From Aedoeadaptatus coli (lineage in GTDB: Bacteria > Bacillota > Clostridia > Tissierellales > Peptoniphilaceae): a stretch of 56,888 nt of DNA. The translations under genes were made by a program, and so were the position numbers. The DNA lies in contig NZ_OPYI01000014.1 in the NCBI RefSeq assembly GCF_900343085.1, positions 1 to 56,888 of the forward strand, written 5' to 3'. This document shows, one piece after another, positions 24,408 through 33,270 of this stretch (positions are counted from its first letter, which is position 1; every line of letters begins with the position of its first letter). The notes beneath the pieces were generated by a model. That model did not search any database, was not told where the DNA came from, and saw only the letters and a list, made by a program, of their open reading frames with translations.

Positions 24408-25531
24408 CGGCTTTCACCGATTTCCAGGTTCTTTTCCAGCACGTAGGGGGATTGGGCGGAGCCGATAAGGTGTTCCCCTTCGCCGACGACGACGTTTTTG
24501 TCCAATATGGCGTTGACTACCACGGCGTCTTTTTCGATGCGGCACTTCTGCATAATAATGGAATTTTTTACCACGGCCCCTTCTTCGACGACCACGCCGC
24601 GGAAGATGAGGGAGTTGGTGACGGAGCCGTCGATGTAGGCGCCGTTAGCGGAAAGAGAGTTGACGGACTCGCCGGTTTTCGTATAGAAGGTGGAAGGTTC
24701 GTCCTTGGTCTTGGTGTAGACCCGGCCGCCTTTGTAAAAGACGTCGTCGAAGTAATCGGGATCCAAGAGCCGCATATTGGCGTCGTAGTAGGATTTCACG
24801 CTGTCGATTTTTTCGAAGAAGCCCTCGTATTCGTAGCCGATAATGCGGAGTTTCTTTTTGTAGTTAAAGAGCACATCTTCCATGGTGGAAATGTCGCCGC
24901 GCTCCAGCGCCTTTCGCACCAAAAGAGTGAAGATGTCTTTTTTCAGAAGAATCATATTCATGTAGAGGCTCACGGTTTTGTCGCTGCCGAAGTGGTAGCC
25001 CAAATTTTCCAAACCGCCTTCTTCGTTGAAGAACAGGCTCTGCGCCCCGGCGTAGGCCATGGCCTCGTCTTCCACCTGCTTGTAAACCACGGCGGCGTCG
25101 GCCTCTTCGGCGAGAAGTTTTTCCTGAAGGGCCGTGAGGTCTACTTTCGTTAAAATCCCCGGGCGCATGTAGAGGACATATTCCTCCTTGGCTCGCTCGA
25201 AAAACTCCGCAGTGGCTTGAAACTCCGCCATTTCTCCGTACTTATTCAGCTCGTCTTCGCTGACTGTCGGCGGAAAGAGAAACAGGCCGTTGAAGCGGCG
25301 ATTTAAATTCCACGGTGCTCCCATGCTCAAATGGTCCATGTAGGAGCGAATCTTTTTTCCCGTGTAGACGGCCACGGAGCGAATGCCGTGGGCGGTCATA
25401 TTGGAAAGGGGCAAATCGATGAGCCGGTAGCGGCATCCATAGGGCAACATGGATAGATTTCTCGAACGGGTCAAGCTGTCGAAGGCCGAATCGTCGTAGG
25501 TCGGCGCAATAATTCCCAATGTCGAATACAT
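24404..25531 (-). CDS. glgD: Glucose-1-phosphate adenylyltransferase, GlgD regulatory-type subunit
   Basis: A 375-residue paralogue of GlgC that in Bacillota forms a hetero-tetramer with it. It keeps the nucleotidyltransferase fold (SRNLSMLPYGCRYRLIDLPLSNM) and the C-terminal left-handed beta-helix (GSVTNSLIFRGVVVEEGAVVKNSIIMQ), but the GGxGxRL nucleotide loop is replaced by GIIAPTYDDSAFDSL. Alone it should therefore be catalytically weak or inactive, which is the GlgD pattern. It starts 9 bases after glgC, and its stop overlaps glgA. Confidence 0.93.
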   Translation of the reverse strand: MYSTLGIIAPTYDDSAFDSLTRSRNLSMLPYGCRYRLIDLPLSNMTAHGIRSVAVYTGKKIRSYMDHLSMGAPWNLNRRFNGLFLFPPTVSEDELNKYGEMAEFQATAEFFERAKEEYVLYMRPGILTKVDLTALQEKLLAEEADAAVVYKQVEDEAMAYAGAQSLFFNEEGGLENLGYHFGSDKTVSLYMNMILLKKDIFTLLVRKALERGDISTMEDVLFNYKKKLRIIGYEYEGFFEKIDSVKSYYDANMRLLDPDYFDDVFYKGGRVYTKTKDEPSTFYTKTGESVNSLSANGAYIDGSVTNSLIFRGVVVEEGAVVKNSIIMQKCRIEKDAVVVNAILDKNVVVGEGEHLIGSAQSPYVLEKNLEIGESR

Positions 25532-25540
25532 AACTCACTC

Positions 25541-26674
25541 CTATTCCACTCGTATGCCGTCTTCGGAAACCAAGCTCACCGTGGCGCTGTCGCCGATGAC
25601 CTGATCGCCTCCGACGGTGATATTTTCCATGACGATGGCATTTTCCACCCGTGCGCCTGATTTCACCACCACATTGGATTGAAGCACGGAATTAATCACC
25701 GTGGCCCCTTCCTCGATGCGGACGCCGGAAAAAAGGACGCATTTCGTCACATCGCCGTAGATTTCGCAGGCTTCGTTAATGAGCGCCTCGGAAATCTTGG
25801 CTTCTTTGCCGATGCGATGAGGCGGCAAGTTGGCGTTGTTGGTGTAGATGCGCCAGTCGCCGTCCAAGAGGCGCAAACTGTTTTTGCGGTTCAAAAGATC
25901 CAAATTGCTTTCCCAATAACTGCGCACGGTGCCCACGTCTTTCCAGTAGCCGTCGAAGCGGTAGGCGTAGAGCCTGCGCCCCTCGCTTAACATGGTGGGC
26001 AAAATGTTTTTGCCGAAATCGTGATCGCTCTCGCCTTTCTCTTCGTCGGCGATTAAGTATTCCCGGAGCACCTTCCAGGTAAAGACGTAGATGCCCATGG
26101 AGGCCATGTTGTTTTTCGGATGCTCGGGCTTTTCGTCAAATTCCTCGATGCGACCCCCTTCGTCGATGTTGACGATGCCGAAGCGAGGCGCCTCTTCCCA
26201 AGGCACTTCGATGACGGAAATGGTGCCGTCGGCGCCTTTGGCCACGTGTTCCTTCACCATGGCCATGTAGTCCATTTTATAAATGTGGTCGCCCGATAAA
26301 ATCACCACGTAGCGGGGATTCACCGAGTCGATGTAGTCGAGATTTTCGTAAATAGCATTGGCCGTTCCCGTAAACCAGCGGCCCCCTTCCTCCGAAGCGT
26401 AGGGAGAGAGGATTTTCATCCCCGCCGGGGCGTGGTTGTAGTCCCAGGGCTCGCCGACGCCCAAGTGCTCGTTGAGCTGCAGGGGTTTGTACTGGGTCAA
26501 AATGGCGATGGTGGGAATGCCTGAGTTGGCGGCGTTGGATAGGGCGAAGTCGATAATGCGGTACTTGCCGCCGTAGGGCACCGCCGGTTTCGCCGTGTGC
26601 TTGGTCAGCTCTTTCAGGCGAGAACCTTGTCCTCCTGCCAACAAAAGGGCCAATACTTCGTTTTGAATGTCCAT
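25541..26674 (-). CDS. glgC: Glucose-1-phosphate adenylyltransferase, catalytic subunit
   Basis: Makes ADP-glucose from ATP and glucose 1-phosphate, the committed step of glycogen synthesis. The 377-residue protein has the pyrophosphorylase loop LLLAGGQGSRLKELT, PAVPYGGKYRIIDFALSN, the metal-binding ILSGDHIYKMDY, the substrate Lys in RIEEFDEKPE and GYWKDVGTVRSYW, and ends in a beta-helix (EICEIYG-like repeats). All catalytic residues are present, in contrast to the neighbouring GlgD. It sits between glgB (9-base gap) and glgD (9-base gap). Confidence 0.96.
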   Translation of the reverse strand: MDIQNEVLALLLAGGQGSRLKELTKHTAKPAVPYGGKYRIIDFALSNAANSGIPTIAILTQYKPLQLNEHLGVGEPWDYNHAPAGMKILSPYASEEGGRWFTGTANAIYENLDYIDSVNPRYVVILSGDHIYKMDYMAMVKEHVAKGADGTISVIEVPWEEAPRFGIVNIDEGGRIEEFDEKPEHPKNNMASMGIYVFTWKVLREYLIADEEKGESDHDFGKNILPTMLSEGRRLYAYRFDGYWKDVGTVRSYWESNLDLLNRKNSLRLLDGDWRIYTNNANLPPHRIGKEAKISEALINEACEIYGDVTKCVLFSGVRIEEGATVINSVLQSNVVVKSGARVENAIVMENITVGGDQVIGDSATVSLVSEDGIRVE

Positions 26675-26683
26675 AATGCCTCC

Positions 26684-28450
26684 TTACTCTTTTATAAAAT
26701 AACTGCCCTCGTAAGGCGATAGCTTAATGGATAAATACCCATCTTCAGGCGTGGGGCTTTCTTTTTTCATGTGGGTGTCGAAGAGGCGCAGGTATGTCCC
26801 CTCGAGGGGCAGGCGGAGGGTGGTCTCCGTCGGCGTAAAATTACAGGCCACGAGAATCTCCTCCTCTTCGGCGATGCGGGAAAAGGCGATGGATGAGGCC
26901 TCTTTTTCGTCCACGGCCTGCCACTTGAATCCCTCGTAGGCGGGAAGGGGACACGAGAGGGCCGCATGGTCTCTGTGAATTTTAAGAAGTGCTTGAACAA
27001 ATTCCTTGAGACTTTTGTGGCTGTCGTAGTCCAACAAAAACCATTCCAATTCCTCGTGATCCACCCATTCCTTAAACTGGCCGAATTCCTGGCCCATAAA
27101 GAGCAGCTTCTCCCCGGGCTGGGCCACCATGTAAAGGTAGAGGAGCCGCAACTGGGCAAATTTTTCCTCGTAGCCGCCGTACATCTTATTCAACATGCTC
27201 TTTTTTCCGTGGACCACTTCGTCGTGGGAGAAGGGCAGGATGTATCTTTCGTTAAAGGCGTAGACCATGGGGAAGGTGAGGGCGTCGTGGTGGTATTTTC
27301 TGTAAATGGGATCCATCTCCATGTACTTTAATGTGTCGTGCATCCAGCCCATGTTCCACTTTCGGTCGAAGCCCACGCCGCCGGATGCCTGGGGCGCCGT
27401 AAGGCCCGGGAAATCTTCCGATTCCTCGGCGATCATTAAGAGCTTCGGGTGGCGGGCCTTGATGCGGCCCACGAGCTCTTTCAAAAAGTAGAGGCTCTCT
27501 TCCCGCACATTGGCGGGATCCTTCGTGTCCGTGGCCTCTTCGCCGAAGCCTTTGTAGAGCATGTAGCTCACGGCGTCCACGCGAATGCCGTCGATGCCCA
27601 GACGGGCGAAGTAATCGGCGGAGGAGTAGAGAAAGCTCCGCACGTGGGGCTTGGTAAAGTCGAAGGCCATGGTGTCCCAAATGCGGTTTTCCGCAAAATA
27701 GGGGGCGTCGGATTCGTAGGTGGGCGTGGAATCGAAATAGCGCAGGCCCTGTTCGTCTTTACAGAAGTGGGCGCAGGGCCAATCCAGGATCACGCCGATG
27801 CCCTTCTCGTGGGCGTAGCGAATAAAGTAGGCGAAGTCTTGGGGGCTGCCGTAGCGGCCCGTGGCGGAGAAAAATCCCGTGGCCTGATAGCCCCAGCTGC
27901 CGTCGTAGGGATGTTCCATAATGGGCAAGAGCTCCACGTGGGAAAAATTCATTTCCTTCACGTAGTCGATGAGCTTGTGGGCGAGCTCGCGGTAGTTTAA
28001 AAAATCGTCGTCTTCCGAGCGCATCCAACTGCCCAAATGGCATTCGTAAATGGAGTAAAGGGGCGGCGCCAAAATCTCGCCTTCGGGAATGGCTTCCAGG
28101 GGCACGGCCACGGAGGCGGTACCGGGAATTTTTTCCGAGCTGAAGGCGAAGGGATCCGCCTTCCATGTCCAGCCGCCCTCGCCCAAGATTTTAAATTTGT
28201 AGCTGTCCCCTTCCGGCACATCCGCCGTAATTTGAAAGAGGCCCGTGGCCGTATCCCGCTTCATGGGAAGGCCCTGCCAATCATTGGATGCGGCGGCGAA
28301 TTCCACTTTCTCCGCACGAGGGGCGTAGAGGGTAAATGAAATCCCCCCGTCTCTTCGGTGGGGGCCGAAAAGCCCGTAGCTCTCGGCGTTTTCTCCGCGG
28401 TGAAACAGATAGGCCGCCACGCCGTCCACGTCGTCGTAGGTGTACTTCAT
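26684..28450 (-). CDS. glgB: 1,4-alpha-glucan branching enzyme
   Basis: Introduces alpha-1,6 branches into glycogen. The 588-residue GH13 enzyme has a CBM48 domain (about 20-105; ISFTLYAPRAEKVEFAAASNDW) and a catalytic barrel with ELLPIMEHPYDGSWGYQ, the nucleophile Asp in GIRVDAVSYMLY, the acid Glu in LLMIAEESEDFP and PFSHDEVVHGKKSM, plus a C-terminal beta domain. It is shorter than the usual 630-740 residues because the extra N-terminal domain is absent. Its ATG overlaps the herA stop codon by 4 bases, tying the glycogen genes to the DNA-processing genes upstream. Confidence 0.94.
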   Translation of the reverse strand: MKYTYDDVDGVAAYLFHRGENAESYGLFGPHRRDGGISFTLYAPRAEKVEFAAASNDWQGLPMKRDTATGLFQITADVPEGDSYKFKILGEGGWTWKADPFAFSSEKIPGTASVAVPLEAIPEGEILAPPLYSIYECHLGSWMRSEDDDFLNYRELAHKLIDYVKEMNFSHVELLPIMEHPYDGSWGYQATGFFSATGRYGSPQDFAYFIRYAHEKGIGVILDWPCAHFCKDEQGLRYFDSTPTYESDAPYFAENRIWDTMAFDFTKPHVRSFLYSSADYFARLGIDGIRVDAVSYMLYKGFGEEATDTKDPANVREESLYFLKELVGRIKARHPKLLMIAEESEDFPGLTAPQASGGVGFDRKWNMGWMHDTLKYMEMDPIYRKYHHDALTFPMVYAFNERYILPFSHDEVVHGKKSMLNKMYGGYEEKFAQLRLLYLYMVAQPGEKLLFMGQEFGQFKEWVDHEELEWFLLDYDSHKSLKEFVQALLKIHRDHAALSCPLPAYEGFKWQAVDEKEASSIAFSRIAEEEEILVACNFTPTETTLRLPLEGTYLRLFDTHMKKESPTPEDGYLSIKLSPYEGSYFIKE

Positions 28451-30282
28451 CGAATCGCCTCGTATCTGCTGTTTCCTAAAAAGTCCACGCTGCGCTTAAT
28501 CTTTCCCTCCTCCGCCAATTGATCCAAGGCACTGATAAGCCCTTCCCGCGTAAAGGACAGGCCCCGCTTCTCCAGCTCCGGCAAGACAGAGAGAATATTG
28601 CTCGCCGCGGAAATGGGGAAGAAATCCGCCGCCGCCTTTAAGAGCCGGTCTTGGGAGGCGGTCTTCACCTTTTTCAATTCGTCGAAGGGATTTTCCGTGT
28701 GGGGCGAGGTGGTTCTCGCCATGCGAATGCGGGCGAAGGTGGTGCGGCCGAGATGAGACGAGGAAATAAACACGTCGCCGGTTTGCAAATAGGGCAGGCG
28801 ACGGGATTCCTCCACGCTAATGTCCGTCTCGCCCTGAATGGTGTCGATGTCCTGGGCCCGCACGGTGCGGTAGATCATCTTGCAGTTGAGCTGAGCGGTG
28901 ATGGTGTCGTCCAGCAAGGTGGGCCGCTGGGTGGCCAGGATCAAAAACACGCCGTACTTCCGCCCTTCTTGGGCGATTTCACGAAGCACGCTCTTCGACG
29001 GGGCCGGGATGCCCTTGGGGGCGAAGGTGTGGCTTTCGTCGGTGACCACGAAAAAGGGCGGGAAGTAATCGCCGCCTGCGGGCTGCACGAACTGGGCGTC
29101 CTTATAGTCCCGGCGCTTTTTGTAGAGATTGCGAATGAGATAGGTGGCATACATTTGGATAAGCTTCACCGAGCCTTGAATCACGGCGAGCTTCCCGTCG
29201 AAGATCGCCTCCTCCACGGGCCTCGAGTCGCCGGAAAAAAGGCCGTCTCGCTCCACGCTTTTGAGCCGCCACAAAATCCCCCTAAGGGAGGAAATGTTGG
29301 TGGCTTTGCCGAAGCGCTCGTAGCGGCTTTGAATCCGCTGCCATTTCTTTTGATCCGGCGAGGGCACCATGGTCATCTCGCGAATCTTGTCCACGGATCC
29401 GGCTTCGTGGCCCTCGATTAAATCCTCGAGCACCGTCGTAAAACCCGTGAGGCCCGTGTCGATTTTAAACAAGAGATCCACCGTGCTCTTCATGGCCTCG
29501 GAAAGTTCCGACACGGCGTTTAAGATGGTCTTTAAATCGCCGCCGTTTAAGGAGTTGAAGTCGATGCCGATGTCCACGCCGATTTGAAAGCGCCGGTGGC
29601 TCTTTTCGTAGCTCTTTCCCCCTTCCGCTGCATTGGAAAAATCCATTTCGTAGTGGGGATCGAGGACCACGCCGGGCACGTTTTTTTCCATAAGCTCTTC
29701 CAAAAGCACCCGCATGCCGAAAGATTTCCCGCTGCCGCTGCCGCCGAAAATCCCCATGTGGGGGTACTGGTGCATGGCCCGAAGGTCCAGTACATAGGGC
29801 ACGTCCTTTTGAGGAAGCTGCGTGCCGTCTTCGTAGAGGGCAAAAAGGCCCTTGAGATTGTCTTCCATGGCATCGTAAAGGTAATCTGTATGGCGAATCG
29901 CCCCGAGTATCAAGCCTTCATCCGGGGATGTAGGCACGAGAAGGCTCTTGATTTCTGAAAATTCCGGCGGTCTTGCGTCGGAGCCCGTCAGGGGCGGGTA
30001 GGGGGTCTCGTGCAAAAAGCGCACCTTGGCCACGTAAATGGTTTCGTTGTGAATGTCGTAGCCCAATTGCCGCAAAGAGGCAAGCACCCCGTCGTCGACG
30101 AAATCGCCGCCCACGTCCATGGGAATAAAGCGGTTGTAGGTCTCGGCTTCCACTACTTCCCCGAGGATCGCCCCCTGCACCGGATCTTCGATCATTAAAA
30201 ATTCCGCCACCCGGAAATTATGATCCCGACTCCCTACGGTCACTTCTCTGGGATTGGTCAGTCCCACTACTTTTATTTGCAT
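28447..30282 (-). CDS. herA: HerA-like hexameric ATPase/DNA translocase (DUF87)
   Basis: A 611-residue FtsK/HerA-superfamily ATPase. It begins with the HerA barrel-like domain (VVGLTNPREVTVGS, EDPVQGAILGEVVEAET), then Walker A GIFGGSGSGKSFGMR, VPGVVLDPHYEMDF, Walker B FFVVTDESHTFAPKG and the sensor LATQRPTLLDD; the C-terminal 100 residues look like a winged helix. Family knowledge: HerA pumps DNA for the nuclease NurA during end resection, or works in phage-defence pairs. A NurA homologue lies two genes upstream on the same strand, supporting the pair. ATG 30282 is preferred; an ATG five codons upstream is also possible. The stop overlaps glgB. Confidence 0.88.
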   Translation of the reverse strand: MQIKVVGLTNPREVTVGSRDHNFRVAEFLMIEDPVQGAILGEVVEAETYNRFIPMDVGGDFVDDGVLASLRQLGYDIHNETIYVAKVRFLHETPYPPLTGSDARPPEFSEIKSLLVPTSPDEGLILGAIRHTDYLYDAMEDNLKGLFALYEDGTQLPQKDVPYVLDLRAMHQYPHMGIFGGSGSGKSFGMRVLLEELMEKNVPGVVLDPHYEMDFSNAAEGGKSYEKSHRRFQIGVDIGIDFNSLNGGDLKTILNAVSELSEAMKSTVDLLFKIDTGLTGFTTVLEDLIEGHEAGSVDKIREMTMVPSPDQKKWQRIQSRYERFGKATNISSLRGILWRLKSVERDGLFSGDSRPVEEAIFDGKLAVIQGSVKLIQMYATYLIRNLYKKRRDYKDAQFVQPAGGDYFPPFFVVTDESHTFAPKGIPAPSKSVLREIAQEGRKYGVFLILATQRPTLLDDTITAQLNCKMIYRTVRAQDIDTIQGETDISVEESRRLPYLQTGDVFISSSHLGRTTFARIRMARTTSPHTENPFDELKKVKTASQDRLLKAAADFFPISAASNILSVLPELEKRGLSFTREGLISALDQLAEEGKIKRSVDFLGNSRYEAIR

Positions 30283-30307
30283 CACACTCGCTCCCATCTA
30301 TTTGCAT

Positions 30308-33247
30308 TTAACGGAAGATTTTCTCTCCGTTTTTTAAGATTTGCGCCATTTCCGCCCGCTTCATGGGACTTCTCGGATTTAAACGCTTATGATTGTCGCC
30401 GTTAATAATGCCTTTTTCCACAGCCCAAGCCATGGGTTTTTCGGCGTAACTCGCCACTTTGTCCCGATCTTTAAATCCATCGAACTTCTCTCTTGAAACC
30501 GCCTCACCCGCATTTTTCATCTTGTAGCGGTACATAATGGCCACCGCATCTTGGCGGGCAATGGGGGCGTCGGGTTTAAAACTGCCGTCTCCGTAGCCCT
30601 CGACGATATTCATATCCTTCGCCCAACTTACCGCCTCATAGCTCCAGTGGCTTTTCGGGACGTCTTTAAATGACGAGGGGCCCGTCGCCTGTTTGCCGCC
30701 TTCCATGTTGTAAATAATCTGCGCCATTTGTGCCCGGGTAATGGACGTTTCAGGGCTGAAACTATCCGCGCGGATCCCCGTCATAAGCCCCTTTTCGTAG
30801 ACGTAGCCCACGGCGGGATAATACCAGCTTTCTTCCGCCACGTCCGTAAAGGGAAAGCCCCTGTTATTTCCTCCGGCGAAGTAGCCGCCGTCAAAGCGAT
30901 CGATCCGCTTCGTCGCCTCTCGGTTTTTTCCGTCGCCGTAGCGCAGCTGAACATTCTCCAGGTTTCCTTCGCCCTTTAAGCCGTCCTTTGTTTGATAAAA
31001 GGCGACGGTGCCTTTCGCCCTTCCCTTCACGGCGTAGTAATTCTTTTCATTGCCCTTCGGGTTGTTGCGGACAAACTCCGCTTCCACGGATCCTTTTGCG
31101 CTATCCAGAACCACGCTTCCGCCGGGTTTAAAGCCCAATCCTTTCGTCCCCTCCGCCTTGGCGACCAGAAGCTGATCCTTGTAGGAAACCATGGCGTCCA
31201 CGGGAACGGTCCCTTCTTCGGGAAGCAAGGCGTAGCCGGCGTCCTTCTCCGGAAGGACGACGATATAATAGCTTTCCCCTTTGCCCCCTGAAAGAACGCT
31301 CCAGGGAAGATTCGTATTTTCCATGTTCCGCGTATCGATGGCCCAGCGTCTCTTGCTTTCGAAGGATTCCAATTGAAAGACGGTTCCCGGCTTAATAAAG
31401 AGCACGCTGTCTTCATCGGCCACTTCCTTTAAATTGAAGGGATCCAGGGAATCGATGCGAGGCGCAATGGCGCTGATCCGCACCACATTCGAAGAGATCG
31501 AGGGGGAGGTGAAGCTTCCGGTTTTCGAATTAACGTAAAGCTTCGTGTTGCCCAAGGCGCCGGGTTCGTTGGAATCGTAATAGTCGATGACGTAATCGTA
31601 GCCCGCCTTGTCGCTGGATGTCATGCGATACATGACGAGGCTGTGGCCCCAATACTTTCCATCCGTCCCCTTATAGGTGTAGGAAAAGAGCACCGGCGGC
31701 GCAGCTTTATTTTCCACATCCTTCATGGATCGCACGAGCTTTTGGATTCCTTCCTTATTGCTCTTTACACGAAAAGCCTTTTTCCGAGGCGCGGCCCAGC
31801 CTTGGGACGATTGGTAAAAGTGGATAATGTCCTTCGCGCTCTCCTTGTTCACTTTGGCGATGGGGTCGCTATTTTTTACGGGACGATTATCGAAATCTCT
31901 CAGCTCAAACTTTACCTTATCCAGCTTGTTCTCATTGGCCAAAATCGACGTAAAGGCCATGCCGTAGCAATTGCCGCCGACATTTTCTCTCATGCCCTTG
32001 TCCATAAGCTTGCGGTCTTTCGGCGGCAAGCTGTCGTACAAGGATTGAACATAACCATTCGAAAAACGGTGGTTTTCAAGATGGCCGAAATTCGGAAAAC
32101 TCCAGTAATTTTCCCGAAGCACCATGGGCCGAATGTCCAATTGTTTTACTACCCGCTCCGGCAGGTAATCGTCGTTTGTGTAAGTAAGGGTGATTTTATC
32201 TCCGGCCTTGGGCGTTCTTCCACTGAAGCGAATTTTCCACTGAATGTCCGCGTACTTCCCGCTTATGTCGTCGAGTTTTACCTCACTTGTCGTGCTGTAG
32301 CCGGCTTCTATATTGTCTTTTACGATTTCATAGCCGGTGGGGAGGGCCAGCTGAAAGCGCAGATTTCGCACATTTCGCGCTTCGGGCTTTTTCTCCACGG
32401 TCACGGACACATCGTAGGTGCGGTCGTTATCGCCGCCGGCGATGATGCGCTCGGTGATCGTGTAGGGAGCCGGCACGCGCTTTTTGGAGCCCTCAAGTAT
32501 TTTCTTTCCATATTGACGCAACACCCTGTCCAGTTCGGCGGGATCCGAGTCTCTCATTTCGTAATAGCCTTGATTTTGGAGACTGTGAAGAATCAGCGTA
32601 CCCATTCGTCTTTTCAGATCGAAGGTTTTTGAAGTATAAGCCGCATAATCCTGCGGTCCGCCGTCACCGGTATAGATGGGAAAGCGAACGGAATAGACCT
32701 CCTGATTTTTGCAAAAGGGCTCCGCCACTTTCATCGTATCCATAAAACCTCTGGTCGCGAGATTTTCATATCGCGCATAGTCCGAATCATTGGTTACAAA
32801 CATAAAGGCGCCATCGGCAGCCTTGAATACATCGCATTCGTTGTCGATCATAAGGAGCACCTTTCGGTAACTCGGGTCGTCCTTTTTTTGAAGCTCCTTC
32901 ACGCGAGCAACACCATCTTTAAAAGTATACTCGCCGTTTCCGTAAATGAGGTTGACGCGGTGGTGAAGTCCGCTGTAATTTCCGAAGAAATCCCCGTAGG
33001 TATCATTCGACATGACGTCGCCTTTCACTACGACGGACACGCGGTTTTTCGGGTTTTGCTTTTTAATTCTTTCGGCAAAATCTGTAATCGTGCCGGCAAA
33101 GCGGGTTTCCTCGGGGAACATCGCTTGGGCGTCCATTAAAATATAGACGTGCACCGGCTCATTTCCCTGCGCCCGAATCGGGGCCGATGAAAACAAAAGG
33201 GCAATTGCGAGTACCATAAGTAATGCTGCTCGTTCAAAACGCTTCAT
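30308..33247 (-). CDS. SLH-domain surface protein with VWA-like and putative papain-like peptidase domains
   Basis: A 979-residue exported protein. Residues 1-28 are a signal peptide (ALLMVLAIALLFSSAPIRA). About 30-250 resembles a VWA domain (VHVYILMDAQAMF, VSVVVKGDV, KVLLMIDNECD), but the metal-site DxSxS is DAQAM, so MIDAS is degenerate. Around 330 a beta domain follows, then a region with Cys427 in GGNCYGMAFTSI, His535 in YWGHSLVMYRM and Asp558 in YYDSNEPG; this order and spacing suggest a papain-like or C39-like peptidase, although no family is recognised. About 795-979 are three SLH repeats (FPFTDVAEESWYYPAV) for binding pyruvylated wall polymer. It sits between nurA (23-base gap) and herA (25-base gap). 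ATG 33247 follows AAAGGA. Confidence 0.8.
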   Translation of the reverse strand: MKRFERAALLMVLAIALLFSSAPIRAQGNEPVHVYILMDAQAMFPEETRFAGTITDFAERIKKQNPKNRVSVVVKGDVMSNDTYGDFFGNYSGLHHRVNLIYGNGEYTFKDGVARVKELQKKDDPSYRKVLLMIDNECDVFKAADGAFMFVTNDSDYARYENLATRGFMDTMKVAEPFCKNQEVYSVRFPIYTGDGGPQDYAAYTSKTFDLKRRMGTLILHSLQNQGYYEMRDSDPAELDRVLRQYGKKILEGSKKRVPAPYTITERIIAGGDNDRTYDVSVTVEKKPEARNVRNLRFQLALPTGYEIVKDNIEAGYSTTSEVKLDDISGKYADIQWKIRFSGRTPKAGDKITLTYTNDDYLPERVVKQLDIRPMVLRENYWSFPNFGHLENHRFSNGYVQSLYDSLPPKDRKLMDKGMRENVGGNCYGMAFTSILANENKLDKVKFELRDFDNRPVKNSDPIAKVNKESAKDIIHFYQSSQGWAAPRKKAFRVKSNKEGIQKLVRSMKDVENKAAPPVLFSYTYKGTDGKYWGHSLVMYRMTSSDKAGYDYVIDYYDSNEPGALGNTKLYVNSKTGSFTSPSISSNVVRISAIAPRIDSLDPFNLKEVADEDSVLFIKPGTVFQLESFESKRRWAIDTRNMENTNLPWSVLSGGKGESYYIVVLPEKDAGYALLPEEGTVPVDAMVSYKDQLLVAKAEGTKGLGFKPGGSVVLDSAKGSVEAEFVRNNPKGNEKNYYAVKGRAKGTVAFYQTKDGLKGEGNLENVQLRYGDGKNREATKRIDRFDGGYFAGGNNRGFPFTDVAEESWYYPAVGYVYEKGLMTGIRADSFSPETSITRAQMAQIIYNMEGGKQATGPSSFKDVPKSHWSYEAVSWAKDMNIVEGYGDGSFKPDAPIARQDAVAIMYRYKMKNAGEAVSREKFDGFKDRDKVASYAEKPMAWAVEKGIINGDNHKRLNPRSPMKRAEMAQILKNGEKIFR

Positions 33248-33270
33248 GTCATTTTCCTTTCATCACATTT

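Noticed and set aside
28447-30282. HerA as a conjugation or FtsK-type protein
   Set aside because: The N-terminal HerA-like barrel and the nearby NurA favour HerA; no relaxase, coupling-protein or conjugation genes are present.
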